Assembly (NCBI GenBank): GCA_024195585.1 | Contig: SWBL01000058.1 | Location: forward strand, 1-64,000 | DNA length: 64,000 nucleotides | DNA from: Aureobasidium sp. EXF-3400 | Taxonomy: Eukaryota > Ascomycota > Dothideomycetes > Dothideales > Saccotheciaceae | Reading direction: 5' to 3' | Part shown: one piece after another, positions 10,922-21,849 of the stretch | Position numbering within the stretch: the stretch's first letter is position 1 | Layout of the letters: each line of letters starts with the position of its first letter | Position numbers and translations under genes: made by a program | Notes under the pieces: generated by a model | Seen by the model: the letters and a program-made list of their open reading frames with translations, nothing else | The model's database searches: none | Told to the model about the DNA's origin: nothing

Positions 10922-13900
10922 TTACTCAATCTCATCCTCGTACTGCTCAGGACCATTCGGTGTCATCAGACGCTTGAGCTGATCTTGCACGTACTTGTGG
11001 ACGTGGTCATCTGCGCTTTCTCTCTCCTTGTTGCGAGCATCGGCATTACCGTCCTCCTTGTAGATGGTCCAAGCGCGTCCGTTAGACCTCGTGTCATCTC
11101 CCTCTTCAGCTTCAACTTCATGGTCGCCATCATCACTAGGAGGGGCAGACTTCCAGTAGTCGCTGCGAGCGCCGATGCTACGGCTGGTTGACGAACGACG
11201 GAGCTGACCGGGCTTCTTGGTTTGAGAGTTTCTGCGTTGACGAGTGAAGACATCATCGAAGTAGTGGGATGCTGCGGCGGTAGGAGTTCTGGGAGTCTGA
11301 GGAAGACGGCAGTTGACACCAGTGTCGTGGATCATCTTGGCCATGAGACCAGTCCAACCACATTGATGACTGGCACCAAGACCTCTGCCACTGTCTCCGT
11401 CGAAGAATTCGTAGAAGAAGAGGTAATCCTTCCAGTGAGGATCAAAGTCGAGCATGTCGTTTCCGTCGTTGATAGCACGTCTTCCATCATCACCACGAGC
11501 CATGAGATGTTGGAGACGGTGCTGAAGCTCTTCAGCTACATGTCCAAGGTGCATCATGTCGCCGGAACCCTTAGGACACTCGACCTTGAGAGTGTTGCCG
11601 TAGAACATGTAGAATCGGAGCAGCGACTCGACCAGCAAGAAGTTGACGGCAATCCAGACGGGGCCACGCCAGTTGCTGTTTCCACCGAAGAGACCACTGT
11701 CGGAATCTCCAGGAACGTAGCCAACGGAAAATGTTTGACCGTTGACATCCATGGAGTAAGGGTGCTTCTCGTGGTACTTGGACAATGAACGGATACCACC
11801 CTTGGACAGGAACTCGGTCTCGTCCAGCATGCGCTCCAGAATCTTCTTGAGTCTGTCCTCGTTGACCAATGACAGGAGAAGACGGTTGTCCTTTCCACGA
11901 CGCTTCATGCTGGCAATGTTGCGCTCGAAGACGTCGTGCTTGTTCTCAATGAACCACTCCATACGCTTCTTGAACTGAGGAAGCTTGTTGATAACTTGAG
12001 GCTCAAGAGTCAAACAGGCGTACATGGGAATCAGACCAACGAGGGAGCGGACAGGCATCTGCTGGGTCCATGGGCCACCCCATGAGATTGCGTCGTAGTA
12101 GAAGCCGTCGTCCTCGTTCCAGAGAGACTTGGACTCACTACCCTCACGGTACTGCATGGCATCACTGATGAGGACGAAATGCTCAAAGAACTTTGAGGCA
12201 ATGTCTTCGTAGGTGCGGCGGTGCTTGGCGAGCTCGAGAGCGATGTTCAACATGCACAAGCAGTAGAAAGCCATCCAACCAGTGGAATCAGCCTGCTCCA
12301 GAACACCACCAGTGGGAAGAGGGTCGGAACGGTTGAAAAGACCGATGTTGTCCAGACCCAAGAAACCACCTTCGAAGACGTTCTTGCCTTCAGCATCCTT
12401 GCGGTTGACCCACCAGGTGAAGTTGAGCAACAACTTCTGGAAGACACGCTCAAGGAAGTCGATGTCTTCGCGGCCGTACATCTTGCGCTCCATCTTGAAG
12501 GTTCTGAAAGTAGCCCAGGCGTGGACGGGAGGGTTGACATCACCGAAGTTCCATTCATAGGCGGGAAGCTGTCCGTTGGGGTGCATGTACCATTCACGAG
12601 TGAAGAGGTCAAGCTGCTTCTTGGCGAACTCGGGATCGATCATGGTAAGCGGGATACAGTGGAAGGCCGAATCCCAAGCAGCAAAGAAGGGGTACTCCCA
12701 AGAATCAGGCATAGACAAGATGTCGTCGAGATGCATGTGCTTCCATTGCGCGTTGCGAATGGCCTTTCTGCCAGGAGGAGGTGGAGGCATAGCAGGATCA
12801 CCATTGGCCCACTGATCCCAGATGAAGTGGTAGTATTGTTTGCACCACATCATACCTGACAGAGCCTGGCGCTGGATGTTGCGGAGATCGTCGTGCATGG
12901 GCATGGGGCTGATGCGGTAGTAGAACTCATCGGCTTCTTGGAGTCTCTGGTCCATGACATCGTCGAAAAGCTCTTCATCAATGTAGCCCTCGGCGAGCTT
13001 CTTGGAAATGCGGAAACGGACAACGGCGCACTCACCGGGAGGTACACCCTCGCCCTGGTCAAACGCATACCAGGCTGCGCTCTTGGTTCCTGTCTTGGCA
13101 GGGTTGATGGCGCCCTTCTCCTTGTTGACAATGTGTCTGTGGAAAGCGTCCTTGGTGAACTTGGTCTTGTTTGTCTGGTCCTCACCCCAGATGGCCTTGA
13201 AATTGGTATCGTTATCGGTGAAGATGAACTCGGGGTGGATATCCTCGGTGAGGCCGCCGACGTTGGGCGAGGGAGAGCACTGGAAGTAGCGCTTGCCGAT
13301 CTTCTTGTGGTTGGTCTCGCAAGCAAATTCACTAACTTGCTTGGTCTCGGGCTTCTCATCGTCGTAGCCCCAGGCCCAAGTGTTGCGGAACCAGACGTGA
13401 GGGAGAATGTGCAACTTGGCAGCCTCGGGACCACGGTTGTAGGCTGTCACACGGAACAGAAGCTCATCTGGGTCGTCCGACTCTTTTGCGGTCTCGATGA
13501 AGATATCCCAGTACTTGTTGTCCTTGAAGGCATCGGTGTCGATCAGGTTGTACTCGCGCTCGGTCTTGTTGCGGCGGGCGTTCTCCTCGATGATGTGCTC
13601 GTAGGGGAACTCTTCTTGGGGGTACTTGTAAAGGAATTTCATGTACGAGTGCTGTAGTGATGAGGTCAGCATGCTGCAAGTAGGAAGTGTGCTTCAGAGA
13701 AACATACAGTAGGGGTGTTGTCGAGGTGGAAATGGCACTCCTTGATACTCTCGCCGTGGACACCCTGAGGGTTGGACAGACCGAAGAGACGCTCCTTGAG
13801 GAAGGGACTGGAAGCTATGTCAGACGATGGAAGTGGTGACAGAAGTGTTTGTAAAGCCTACTCTTTTCCGTTCCAGAAAGCAAAGGCGATGTTCTGGAGA

Positions 13901-14316
13901 CCGTGAGTGTCAGAGACACCGGCGATACCATCCTCGCCCCAACGGTACGCTCTCTTGCGGGACATATCGTGAGAGAAATCTATCGTCGGTGTTAGCTCCA
14001 CGTCGGCATCAATGGCAGATCAATGGATGGGACTTACGGCTCCAGGCATCTCCATCAGCGCTGGCTGTGTGTTAGTGGTTGTTCAGAAGCTTCAGAGCGG
14101 GCAATGGTTAGCTTACGAGTAATCCTCTCTTACTGTGAGGCGTCAGTCAGCATTGTGCAATGAGGCGTGGAAGCGGACTTGATTCAACTTACCAGTGGCC
14201 CATTGTCTCTCGGAGACGTAGGAACCCCATTTCTTCCAGTACTTGGTTCTCTCGCGGTCCTCTTGCAGACGTTTCTCCTCCTCACAGAGGACCTCTGTGT
14301 TGTCGATGTAGACCAT
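10922..14316 (-). CDS. GH63-type glycoside hydrolase (glucosidase-like)
   Basis: Six exons, 14316-14193, 14132-14117, 14060-14038, 13979-13862, 13807-13708 and 13651-10922, encode 1036 residues. Exons 2 and 3 are only 16 and 23 nt; all junctions keep frame and restore [31 protein letters not shown]. The body has an N-terminal beta-rich region and an (alpha/alpha)6-barrel of glycoside hydrolase family 63. Conserved stretches include [13 protein letters not shown] (Asp454 is a candidate catalytic acid by analogy with bacterial GH63), [35 protein letters not shown] and the terminal barrel element [20 protein letters not shown]. There is no signal peptide or transmembrane segment, so a cytosolic enzyme is likely, unlike ER glucosidase I. 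The last about 130 residues are low-complexity and acidic. Exact substrate is not predictable; alpha-glucoside hydrolysis is family-based inference. Confidence 0.88.
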
Positions 14317-15351
14317 GGCGATGCGGTGAGCCCTGTGTGCAATGGATGGACAAGGAGCCGCAGAGCTGGCTAATGATGGTGGTGAAAGTTAAGCCGGGCA
14401 AAGAACGACAGGTAGTAAAGATTGACTATGATAGTAAGTCTGATGGATGCGAGGTTAATGAGAGAAACAATGCAAGGCAGCCGAACCGAGACAAGTTTCA
14501 GGAACTGGACGCGACTGGTAGCGGGAAGGAGGAAAAAAGAGCAGCAGCAGCTACATAGACTCCAGATCTACGGACCGTGTAGGAAGGTCCACTGGGGAAC
14601 GCGGGAAACGCAGCCGCTCATCCACCGTCGTCATCCCGCAACAAGTCGGCTCGCCCTCTCAACAAAAGACTGCTTATCGACTTTTTCTAAGCATCGGACT
14701 GTCGCTGCAGCACAGAGCACTGTTATACAAGCATACCGAAGACCTCGTGGCACTCTTCAATTTCGATAAACAGCCACGTTTCTCAATTCTGTCTCTCAGC
14801 GCAATCGCGAGCGTTCATATCACTCAGAGACAGCTGTCGAGTCTCCAGATCAATCTCCCCCAGGCCTCTTCAACCATCTGGAGACTCCGCTGGGCTCCAC
14901 ACGCACTGTTCAGTCCCGATTGTCAATTCACCGAAACTTTTTCTTCCCCACCACCAACATTTTCTTGTTGGCTGAACAAGCGCCATTTGTACAACGCTTA
15001 TAGTACTTTGGTATCCTTGTAATGCTGCCCTGTCTCCTATTCTCACCTAATATGACGTTGTTGTTATATGTTTCGCTTCTGAGGCTGAAGAAATGCTCAG
15101 GAACCGGTAGGGTTAGTTGGCAGCTGGATATGCAGGAGAGCCTCTATATGTTCGGCTATCTTCGCAACTGTGCTGCATGGTGGGTCATGCGCTCCCGGAC
15201 ATCGATGGGACTCGTCAAGGTATTCTGTGTCATGACATTCAAGAAAAAAAAATTGTGGTCAATATTGGTATCCTTCGCGAACAGAAAACAACCACCCAAA
15301 TAATGTACAAGGAACCGGGCTATGCAGCAAGGGACAAGAGATGTGTATCGT
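14317..15351. promoter_or_regulatory. GH63 upstream region and NFU1 3' flank
   Basis: One kilobase between the GH63 start codon and the NFU1 stop codon. Both genes are on the minus strand, so this holds the GH63 promoter and leader and the NFU1 terminator region. Open frames on the plus strand here have no family resemblance, and I see no further gene. Confidence 0.4.
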
Positions 15352-16334
15352 CTACTCGACGGTGTCGAGAGAGCCCTTGCCGACGGTGCTAGCAGGGACC
15401 TCACCCTTTTGTGCCTTGAGCTTTTCCTCGAACTTGGCGAACTCACGGAGAGCAACCTCCTCTTCCTCATCCAGCACTTGTTGCACACCCTGAACCTCAT
15501 CTGTCACTCTGTTAGCTTGATTTCCAAAAGTAATGCGGCGAGGAGATACGAACCAATGTAATGCATAAGCATGCTCTCAATGCCAGTCTTCAAAGTGACT
15601 GTGCTCGAGTCGCAAGTTCTGCAAGCACCGCGCAGCTTCAAGAGAACTTGACCATCCACGAAGCCTCTGAACTCGATATCACCACCATCTTCCTGGATAG
15701 CCGGACGGATACGGGTCTCGAGCAGTTCCTTGATCATGCTGACGACCTCGCTGTCGTTCTCATCAAACTCCAAAGAGTCCTTCTCGACTGCCTGCGCTTC
15801 GCCGCTCTTGCTGGTGACTGTGTTTACGAGAGGTTGTCCAGATGTCACAGCCTCGGTGATCAGAGCGAACACTTCGGGCTTGACGTGTGGCCATGGGGTG
15901 GCAGAGTCCTTTGTGACAGTAATGTAGTCGGGGCCGTAAAAGACAGACGAGACGCCATCTACGTTCAAGATCTGAGCAGCGAGAGGCGATGGATGAGGAG
16001 GCGCAAGCGTAGAGCGAGGTGACAGGTATTCGAGGAAGGTTGTCTGGAAGTTCTCAGGCAAGATGCGAGAGTTGGGAATGAACTTCAAGGCGTCGGCGTT
16101 GGGTGTGTCCTCGGTCTGGATGAAGATTGAGCGAGTGCCAGCAGGGAATCGGGATTGGGCGGGCTTGAGCGAAGGCGCACTCGGGCGGTATCTGGTGGCG
16201 GTCGATGTGAGAGATGAAGGTGTCGACAGGCGATGTAGGCTTCTGCGGATTGGTGCTGTGGCAATCGTCCTTGATGTGCTCGAGCGAGCGACGTTTCTGC
16301 AGGCGGATGTGAACATGGTGGGTTTGGCGAGCAT
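15352..16334 (-). CDS. NFU1: mitochondrial NFU1 iron-sulfur cluster scaffold/carrier
   Basis: Two exons, 16334-15554 and 15500-15352, encode 309 residues. The 53-nt intron has a GTTCGT donor. The first about 65 residues are Arg/Ser/Thr-rich without acids, consistent with a mitochondrial presequence. The Nfu N-terminal domain begins with IQTEDTPNADALKFIPN. The NifU-like C-terminal domain contains ELLETRIRPAIQEDGGDIEF and the cluster-binding motif GACRTC (C238 and C241), then SSTVTLKTGIESML. The protein assembles or delivers [4Fe-4S] clusters to lipoyl synthase and respiratory enzymes in mitochondria. The second exon supplies the usual helical tail (DEVQGVQQVLDEEEE). The start at 16334 is preferred; a second ATG lies 18 nt downstream. 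Upstream in-frame sequence is not presequence-like. Confidence 0.93.
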
Positions 16335-16942
16335 GCTGTGGAATATTGTGTGAATCGTAGGAATGGCGAAAGATGTTGTTCGTGTGTGCAAAAGATTAAC
16401 AGTTAGCTGACCCTCGAATGACGCAGAAGCCTTCCGCCGCTCTCGGAACCTCGGCAAAATTGGTAAGCTTGGAGTGCCTGCCTCCGATTCGTTGCTCTTC
16501 CTCCGCTTTTCAATCAACATCCGTCCCAAGTGACACAGTCTGTAATTCGGTTCACTTCCTCGTGGCTACACATCAGCGGTGAAGAGGGCTGTCAGAATGC
16601 ATAATTGTCTACAGACAGTAGTAGGTCCATGAAGAATGAGTGGTACCACACCTCCCAGTAAATCCTCCTCGTCCATTCAAAACACCGTGCAATTTGACAA
16701 TTACATATGGTGTCAGTGGAGAGAACCGGGTTGCTGTTGATCAGTCAAATCAGACCCAGACATAGATACCTTCTTGCTATGTAGAGGGAGATAAACGGGA
16801 TAGTTATAAGTAAGGTAAGTGCTGACATAGGCAGGTGTGCGGATGGTCGTGCCTGCCTGACTTGGTTTTCATGCTCGGCAGATTTCATCTTCCCAAACTG
16901 CGCATACCTAGTCTTTGCTTTGTCTCTCTGCAACAATCAATT
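16335..16942. promoter_or_regulatory. bidirectional NFU1 / SPO22-ZIP4 promoter region
   Basis: Approximately 0.6 kb lies between the divergent start codons of a mitochondrial housekeeping gene and a meiosis gene. No RNA gene or conserved ORF is visible. No meiotic regulatory site could be assigned by eye. Confidence 0.4.
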
Positions 16943-19900
16943 ATGGCGACACCTGGCAAATCAGAGGTCGACCCCAAGATCACAGCATACCTTGGTATGA
17001 CACTCTCTGCATCCCGGACACCACAGCACTAACATGAGGATGGCAGATTTTGTCGCGCAATTGATCAGGCGCCTTGATTCAGGCAATGTCAACGCTGTTA
17101 CCATGAAAGAGCTTGACACCACATTGAAAGTCAAGTGTCCGCGTTCGCCAGCTGCCAAAGCCGCCGAATTCGATCGTCTTGGAACCCAGATCTGGAATGC
17201 TGCCATTCGCCTCAAGGACCAGTCTTCGCCAATGTTGAAGACCTGGCCACAACTCGAATCACAACTCCGTGTACTCGCATACTTCCTTCTAGATACAGCC
17301 CAACGATCCTACGTCAAGCATGGCAGTAAGAAGTCTTCCCAAAACCTGGTCCGCATCCTCAAGACGGCCTTGAAAGCAGCCCGTATATGTATTGCGTCAA
17401 ACGCCTTGGACCTGTGCACGATGCTATTCGAGAAAATGGCAGAACATGTCGAACACAAGCAAGATCCACCTCCAGAGTACAAGAAAGACAAGCAGAAGAG
17501 TGAAGCCCAGGAGATGATCAAAGAATTGACGGCCGACTATTACCTCCTTCGAGCGACCACATCCTGGAAACAGAATAAACCTGACACTGTGAGCTACTGG
17601 CTTGCGAGAGTCCTTTTGCTCCCAAACAGATCAGATATGCTGCACCTTGCTGAGAAGAAGGCAGACTTGACGTACGAGGTCGGGAAATCAGCCCTGCAGC
17701 AGAAGCAATTCGCCAGCGCTGTGAGGTGGCTAGAACAAAGCTATCAAATCTTCGAAGACATTGATCCTGAGATATTGTCATCGGATCTTTGCGACCTTCG
17801 TCTGGTGGTGATGCTCGATTATGGTAAGTCTTGTGCAGACGATGTGTGCTTCAGCCTTCTTACTGTGCGAAGCTCGTGCTTTGGTAGGCGTTAGTGATGC
17901 TGCATCATTAGACAAAGCATCCAACCTTCTTGTGACGCTCGATCAGGTTCGGAGAGTCCAGCTGCAGAAAAGGGTCCAGCTGACACAGGGTAGGAGCATG
18001 GTTTCAAAACCGAGGTTCACCTCTTGAGGCTTGATATCATCTATGCCCAAAGACCGTTTGAAGCTGATCAATTCTGCGGAGGTAGGCAGATTCCTGTTCC
18101 AGTGCTTGCCTTCTGTGACTGACCATATACAAGCTTTGAATCAAGTTGTTCGCGGCGCTATACTCTCCGACGGCACGTTCAGATCGTATGGGCCCGTCAA
18201 AGTTCTTCCTGGATCCATGAGCTGATAACATCCAGAATCATGTATCAAATCCAGAAGCTCAACACTCACAATCCAGAAAGAGATGGTGCAACAAACCAGA
18301 CCGCCATAACTACTTCGATTCCCGGACCCCACTCGCACTTGGCCTGTCAGACCTTAGACCTTCTACTGTCGAGACTGCTTGCACAACCTCCCATCACACA
18401 GATATGGATCGAGAAGATTGTGGTAACCAGAGTATGGATCAGCTCTCTTTCTTTACACGTGCAAGATCACCTTTCCAGACTCGAAAACTTGTTCGAAGAC
18501 ATCTCCCATACGAATGGAACAAGGTTAGGTCTGGAAGCGACACATGCTTGTCAATCTGCAAGTACCAGAAAGGATTCTCTTCAATTCACAAACTTTTCTA
18601 ACACCCCGACAGCTGATATGGAAAGCTGTTACTACTCTGCAGCAATCGCAAAACGAGGACGAAGCTGCTAAATGGTGTAGTTTGGCAACTCACGATATAT
18701 TTGCTAGCTCCGGAGAAATCAACAAAGCCAAATTGTCACGGTGAATCTTGATGACTCCCTCAAACATACACGCGCACTAATTCTTCTCAGCAAGTCAATG
18801 ACAGTCTCTCTTTCCAAAGGTGACGTGACTGCTGCACGGGCGGCTTACCACCAGATGTCAGACAGTGGCAAGTCGGCTGCAACGACACAATATCTCATGT
18901 ACAAGATTGCTTTACAAGAGAACGATATCGAGCTTGGTAAGCATTCAAGCCCAACAAAATAAGCTCATGGCTGAAATCAATAGCTACGCAGTCTCTCGAA
19001 GGCGTTTTGAAGTCGTCTTTTGTAGGAATTGAGAAGTATCTCTACGCATGTGCACTTGAGGCGCAACAAATTGGCCACCGACGGCAGTTCATCGCAACAC
19101 TGCACAAGGTTCTGGAATTGCACGAGAAACATCCGCTGAATGATGTTCGACTGCCAGTCCTTCTTCGGTTTGTGATCAGACCTCAACTCTAGCATGTAAC
19201 TAACAGTACATAGTTGCATTGCTGGTTCGATCGAGACAGAAATGAAGAACAACGATATGCCGCCGGATGCTGGTCTGACTGAGTTATGCAAAGTTTTCGA
19301 GGCTGGTATATCTTTCCTGCATGAGCCACAGTAGGATGACAGAGACTGACACGAACAGCGATGAGGCACGGAAGTAGTTTCAAAGATGCAGATAACGATG
19401 ATACTTGTGTTGCCGAACTCCGATGGTTTGCCTGTCACTGCTACAACACAGCTTTGAAGTATTGCTCGGATATGCAACCTGAGCTATTGACGAGATATAT
19501 GATGGCAAGCGTTGCTGTAAGTACGTGTTCCGGATACTTTAAACGATTGCTTACAGGAAACAGCTGATCGATCTACTCCGGAAAGAAGGTGAAAATGATG
19601 ACGGTCTCCTCACCCGGCTTCTTTTGTGTCGCTTCCTGGCTGCATCTGCTTTGATTGTCATGGCAAGATCAGAAGACAATATCGAGCGAGCTGTCAGTAT
19701 CTGTGGCGTGCAGTTCTGAGTAAATATATGCTTACTCTGTAGCAGCTACAACTCTATCTCGATGCAAGACGACAGATTGCGGCCTTTTACCAGAGATATC
19801 AAGAAGCCGAACAAAACGGATGGCTACAACCTGATGCAAGTTCAGACATCGAGGTCAAAGAATTCGAGATGATCCAATTCGATCTGGAAGCTCTCATGCG

Positions 19901-20545
19901 GCTCGAAAACTGGCAAGACCTTGACAAAGTGTTATCGGTACATGATCTTGGTTATTCGAGCTCAACACCTACTGATACTTGTCACAGATGTGCCTCGAAT
20001 CACGTCACTCGAATCGACTCGAGAACGCAGCGGACCTGATTCTCCACATACATACCAACATAGTGTCCTCGGCTCATCCTACCACTTCGAACCTCCTCGC
20101 TAGGATCCCTTCCGTCATGGAGAAGATCATCAACACATGCTGGCGCAACAACAAAGACATCACACGTCTAGCCCGCTGGATACGCTGCCTCTTTCAAATG
20201 ACGATGACCACCAACTTCGTCATCTCTCTTCGCTGTCTGGATCAAGCCTCCGCCATCGCATCCAAGGCAGCTACACAACAGATCCCTGAGGCGTACCCAC
20301 AAGAGGAGCTCGAGTGGTTGGCCAGCACAGCATTCAACCATGCTGTCGATCTTTGGTTTGCGGATGCTGAGGAGGAAGCGAACGGACAGGAAGAAGGAAC
20401 TGAGCAAGCTAGAGTGTGGGCTGAGAAGTCATTGATGCTAGCCGGTAGTGTAAGTGGGGTAGGAGATGGAACGCTGGGATTGCACAAGGTTCTGCAGGAT
20501 AAGTGGATGAAGTTGAAGGGCATGGGCCAGAGTGGAGGTCAGTGA
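16943..20545 (+). CDS. ZIP4: SPO22/ZIP4-like meiosis TPR protein
   Basis: Fourteen exons were assembled: 16943-16994, 17047-17823, 17873-17946, 17994-18081, 18134-18185, 18236-18557, 18613-18740, 18791-18936, 18984-19167, 19214-19305, 19359-19516, 19564-19692, 19743-19937 and 19988-20545. They total 984 residues with every junction in frame. The protein is helical throughout with TPR-like repeats. Family blocks include HLAEKKADLTYEVGKSALQQKQFASAVRWLEQSYQ, GEINKAKLSR and, near the C-terminus, YPQEELEWLASTAFNHAVDLW. Spo22/Zip4 proteins scaffold crossover designation and synaptonemal complex assembly in meiosis (yeast ZMM group; known of family). Intron 6 is a GC-AG intron (donor GCAAGT at 18558, branch-like CTAAC just before acceptor 18612); only that splice joins ATHACQS to LIWKAV. 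The exon 3 acceptor (17872) is the least certain boundary. Confidence 0.87.
18558..18612 (+). other. GC-AG intron in SPO22/ZIP4
   Basis: This 55-nt intron begins GCAAGT and ends CGACAG, with TTCTAAC 14-20 nt before its 3' end. A GT donor four bases later would give a 51-nt intron that does not change frame and would leave the reading frame wrong for the conserved downstream sequence. The GC donor shifts frame correctly. Confidence 0.7.
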
Positions 20546-21426
20546 GTTATCACGACACACGAACAGATGGGGAAGTGCAAGATATGTGATCATCGCTAGC
20601 ATGCTTCACGACCGAAAGATAGAAGCAGTTTCTGCTTTATCGAGGGAGCGATGGCGCTCATACTACTACAAGAAAAGATAAGCATTATACTAGCATGGTC
20701 TAAGTCGCTGTACTATGTCTAGCTCTTCCTCACTACACCATTGTGGTTTTCCAATTTTCAAGAGCAGTGTCCCTTCTTTAGCAGAGTTACTATTATACAA
20801 GAACATTGTGCATTGTTATGGCCTCTATACCTTTGACGACTCTTCTTTCGGTTGAGTATGTGACTAAAAGTAATGAATGTACGCGTCTCATTCTCTATCT
20901 TTCATATCTACTATCGTTTGTCGTTTATCTTCTGCTAAACATCTTACATATCGTCTGCGTATGCAACCAGCAGCAGCCAACTCTATCTGCTAAATGCGAC
21001 AAACAATGATCAGACCTACAGAAACTCAAGCCGTTGGGAGTCGAGCGAAAGAGGTCGATGATGTCTATACACTTCCCGTGTTTCTCTTCTGCATTATCAG
21101 CCTGCTATTGAAGGCTGCTTTGCCAGGAGTATCGCTTCTTTGACCAGGGTCATAGACCCGAGACCTTTCGCTGCCGAAGGTAAGTATTCGGGTCGTTCTC
21201 TCTTCTGGCGTTTGACGTTATTCACAGCAGGCATGGTACCGGGAGTGTTGGCTTGTTCATCGAATACATCGACCAAACGACTTTCGTTCTCCTGGGATTT
21301 CTCCTTTCTCGACATTGTGCAGCTTGTTGATTAGTTAGGGCGACTGTGGATAGTAAGTGGTGATGCAAGTAATGACTGGCAACTGGGAGTGGAGTCTGAC
21401 ATAGGAGGAGAAATTTCTAATTTTTC

Positions 21427-21457
21427 GATTTGCTTGTTTGCTTGTTTGCTTGTTTGT
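21427..21457. repeat. short tandem repeat, (TTTGCTTG)n-like
   Basis: About four consecutive copies of an 8-nt unit (GCTTGTTT) lie in the gene-poor region downstream of the SPO22/ZIP4 gene. No function is suggested. Confidence 0.75.
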
Positions 21458-21849
21458 GCCAATACCAAAGTATCTTCTACTGATATAGTAGCAGGGACGC
21501 TCCGCAAGAAGAAATTGTCTATGTATCTCTAGCTATTAAGTAAGGCAGTAAAGACAGGTTGTTTACTAGTAAGTCAGTCAGCGTCGAGAGATATACCGAT
21601 ACGATTAAGGGACAGGTGAACATCGGCCTTCACGTAGAATTCGGGATATGCGATTGTTTGCAGACAAGGCATACATCTGACAGATCTCTCGCTACTATAA
21701 GAGGAGGCATACGCTTATGGTTCTGTCAGAACCTCGTTGGACAGGTGTTCAAAACACCACATCTCCACGCATCAAAGCTCCACTACCTGCGCCTAGTGTG
21801 TGGAAAGATGAATTTGAGATGCTCGTGTGAAAGAACGCAAGACATTCGC

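Noticed and set aside
12221..12859. 212-codon and 254-codon plus-strand frames inside the GH63 gene (also 12893-13657)
   Set aside because: They lie opposite a long conserved minus-strand exon and have no independent family resemblance; they are shadows of GC-rich third positions.
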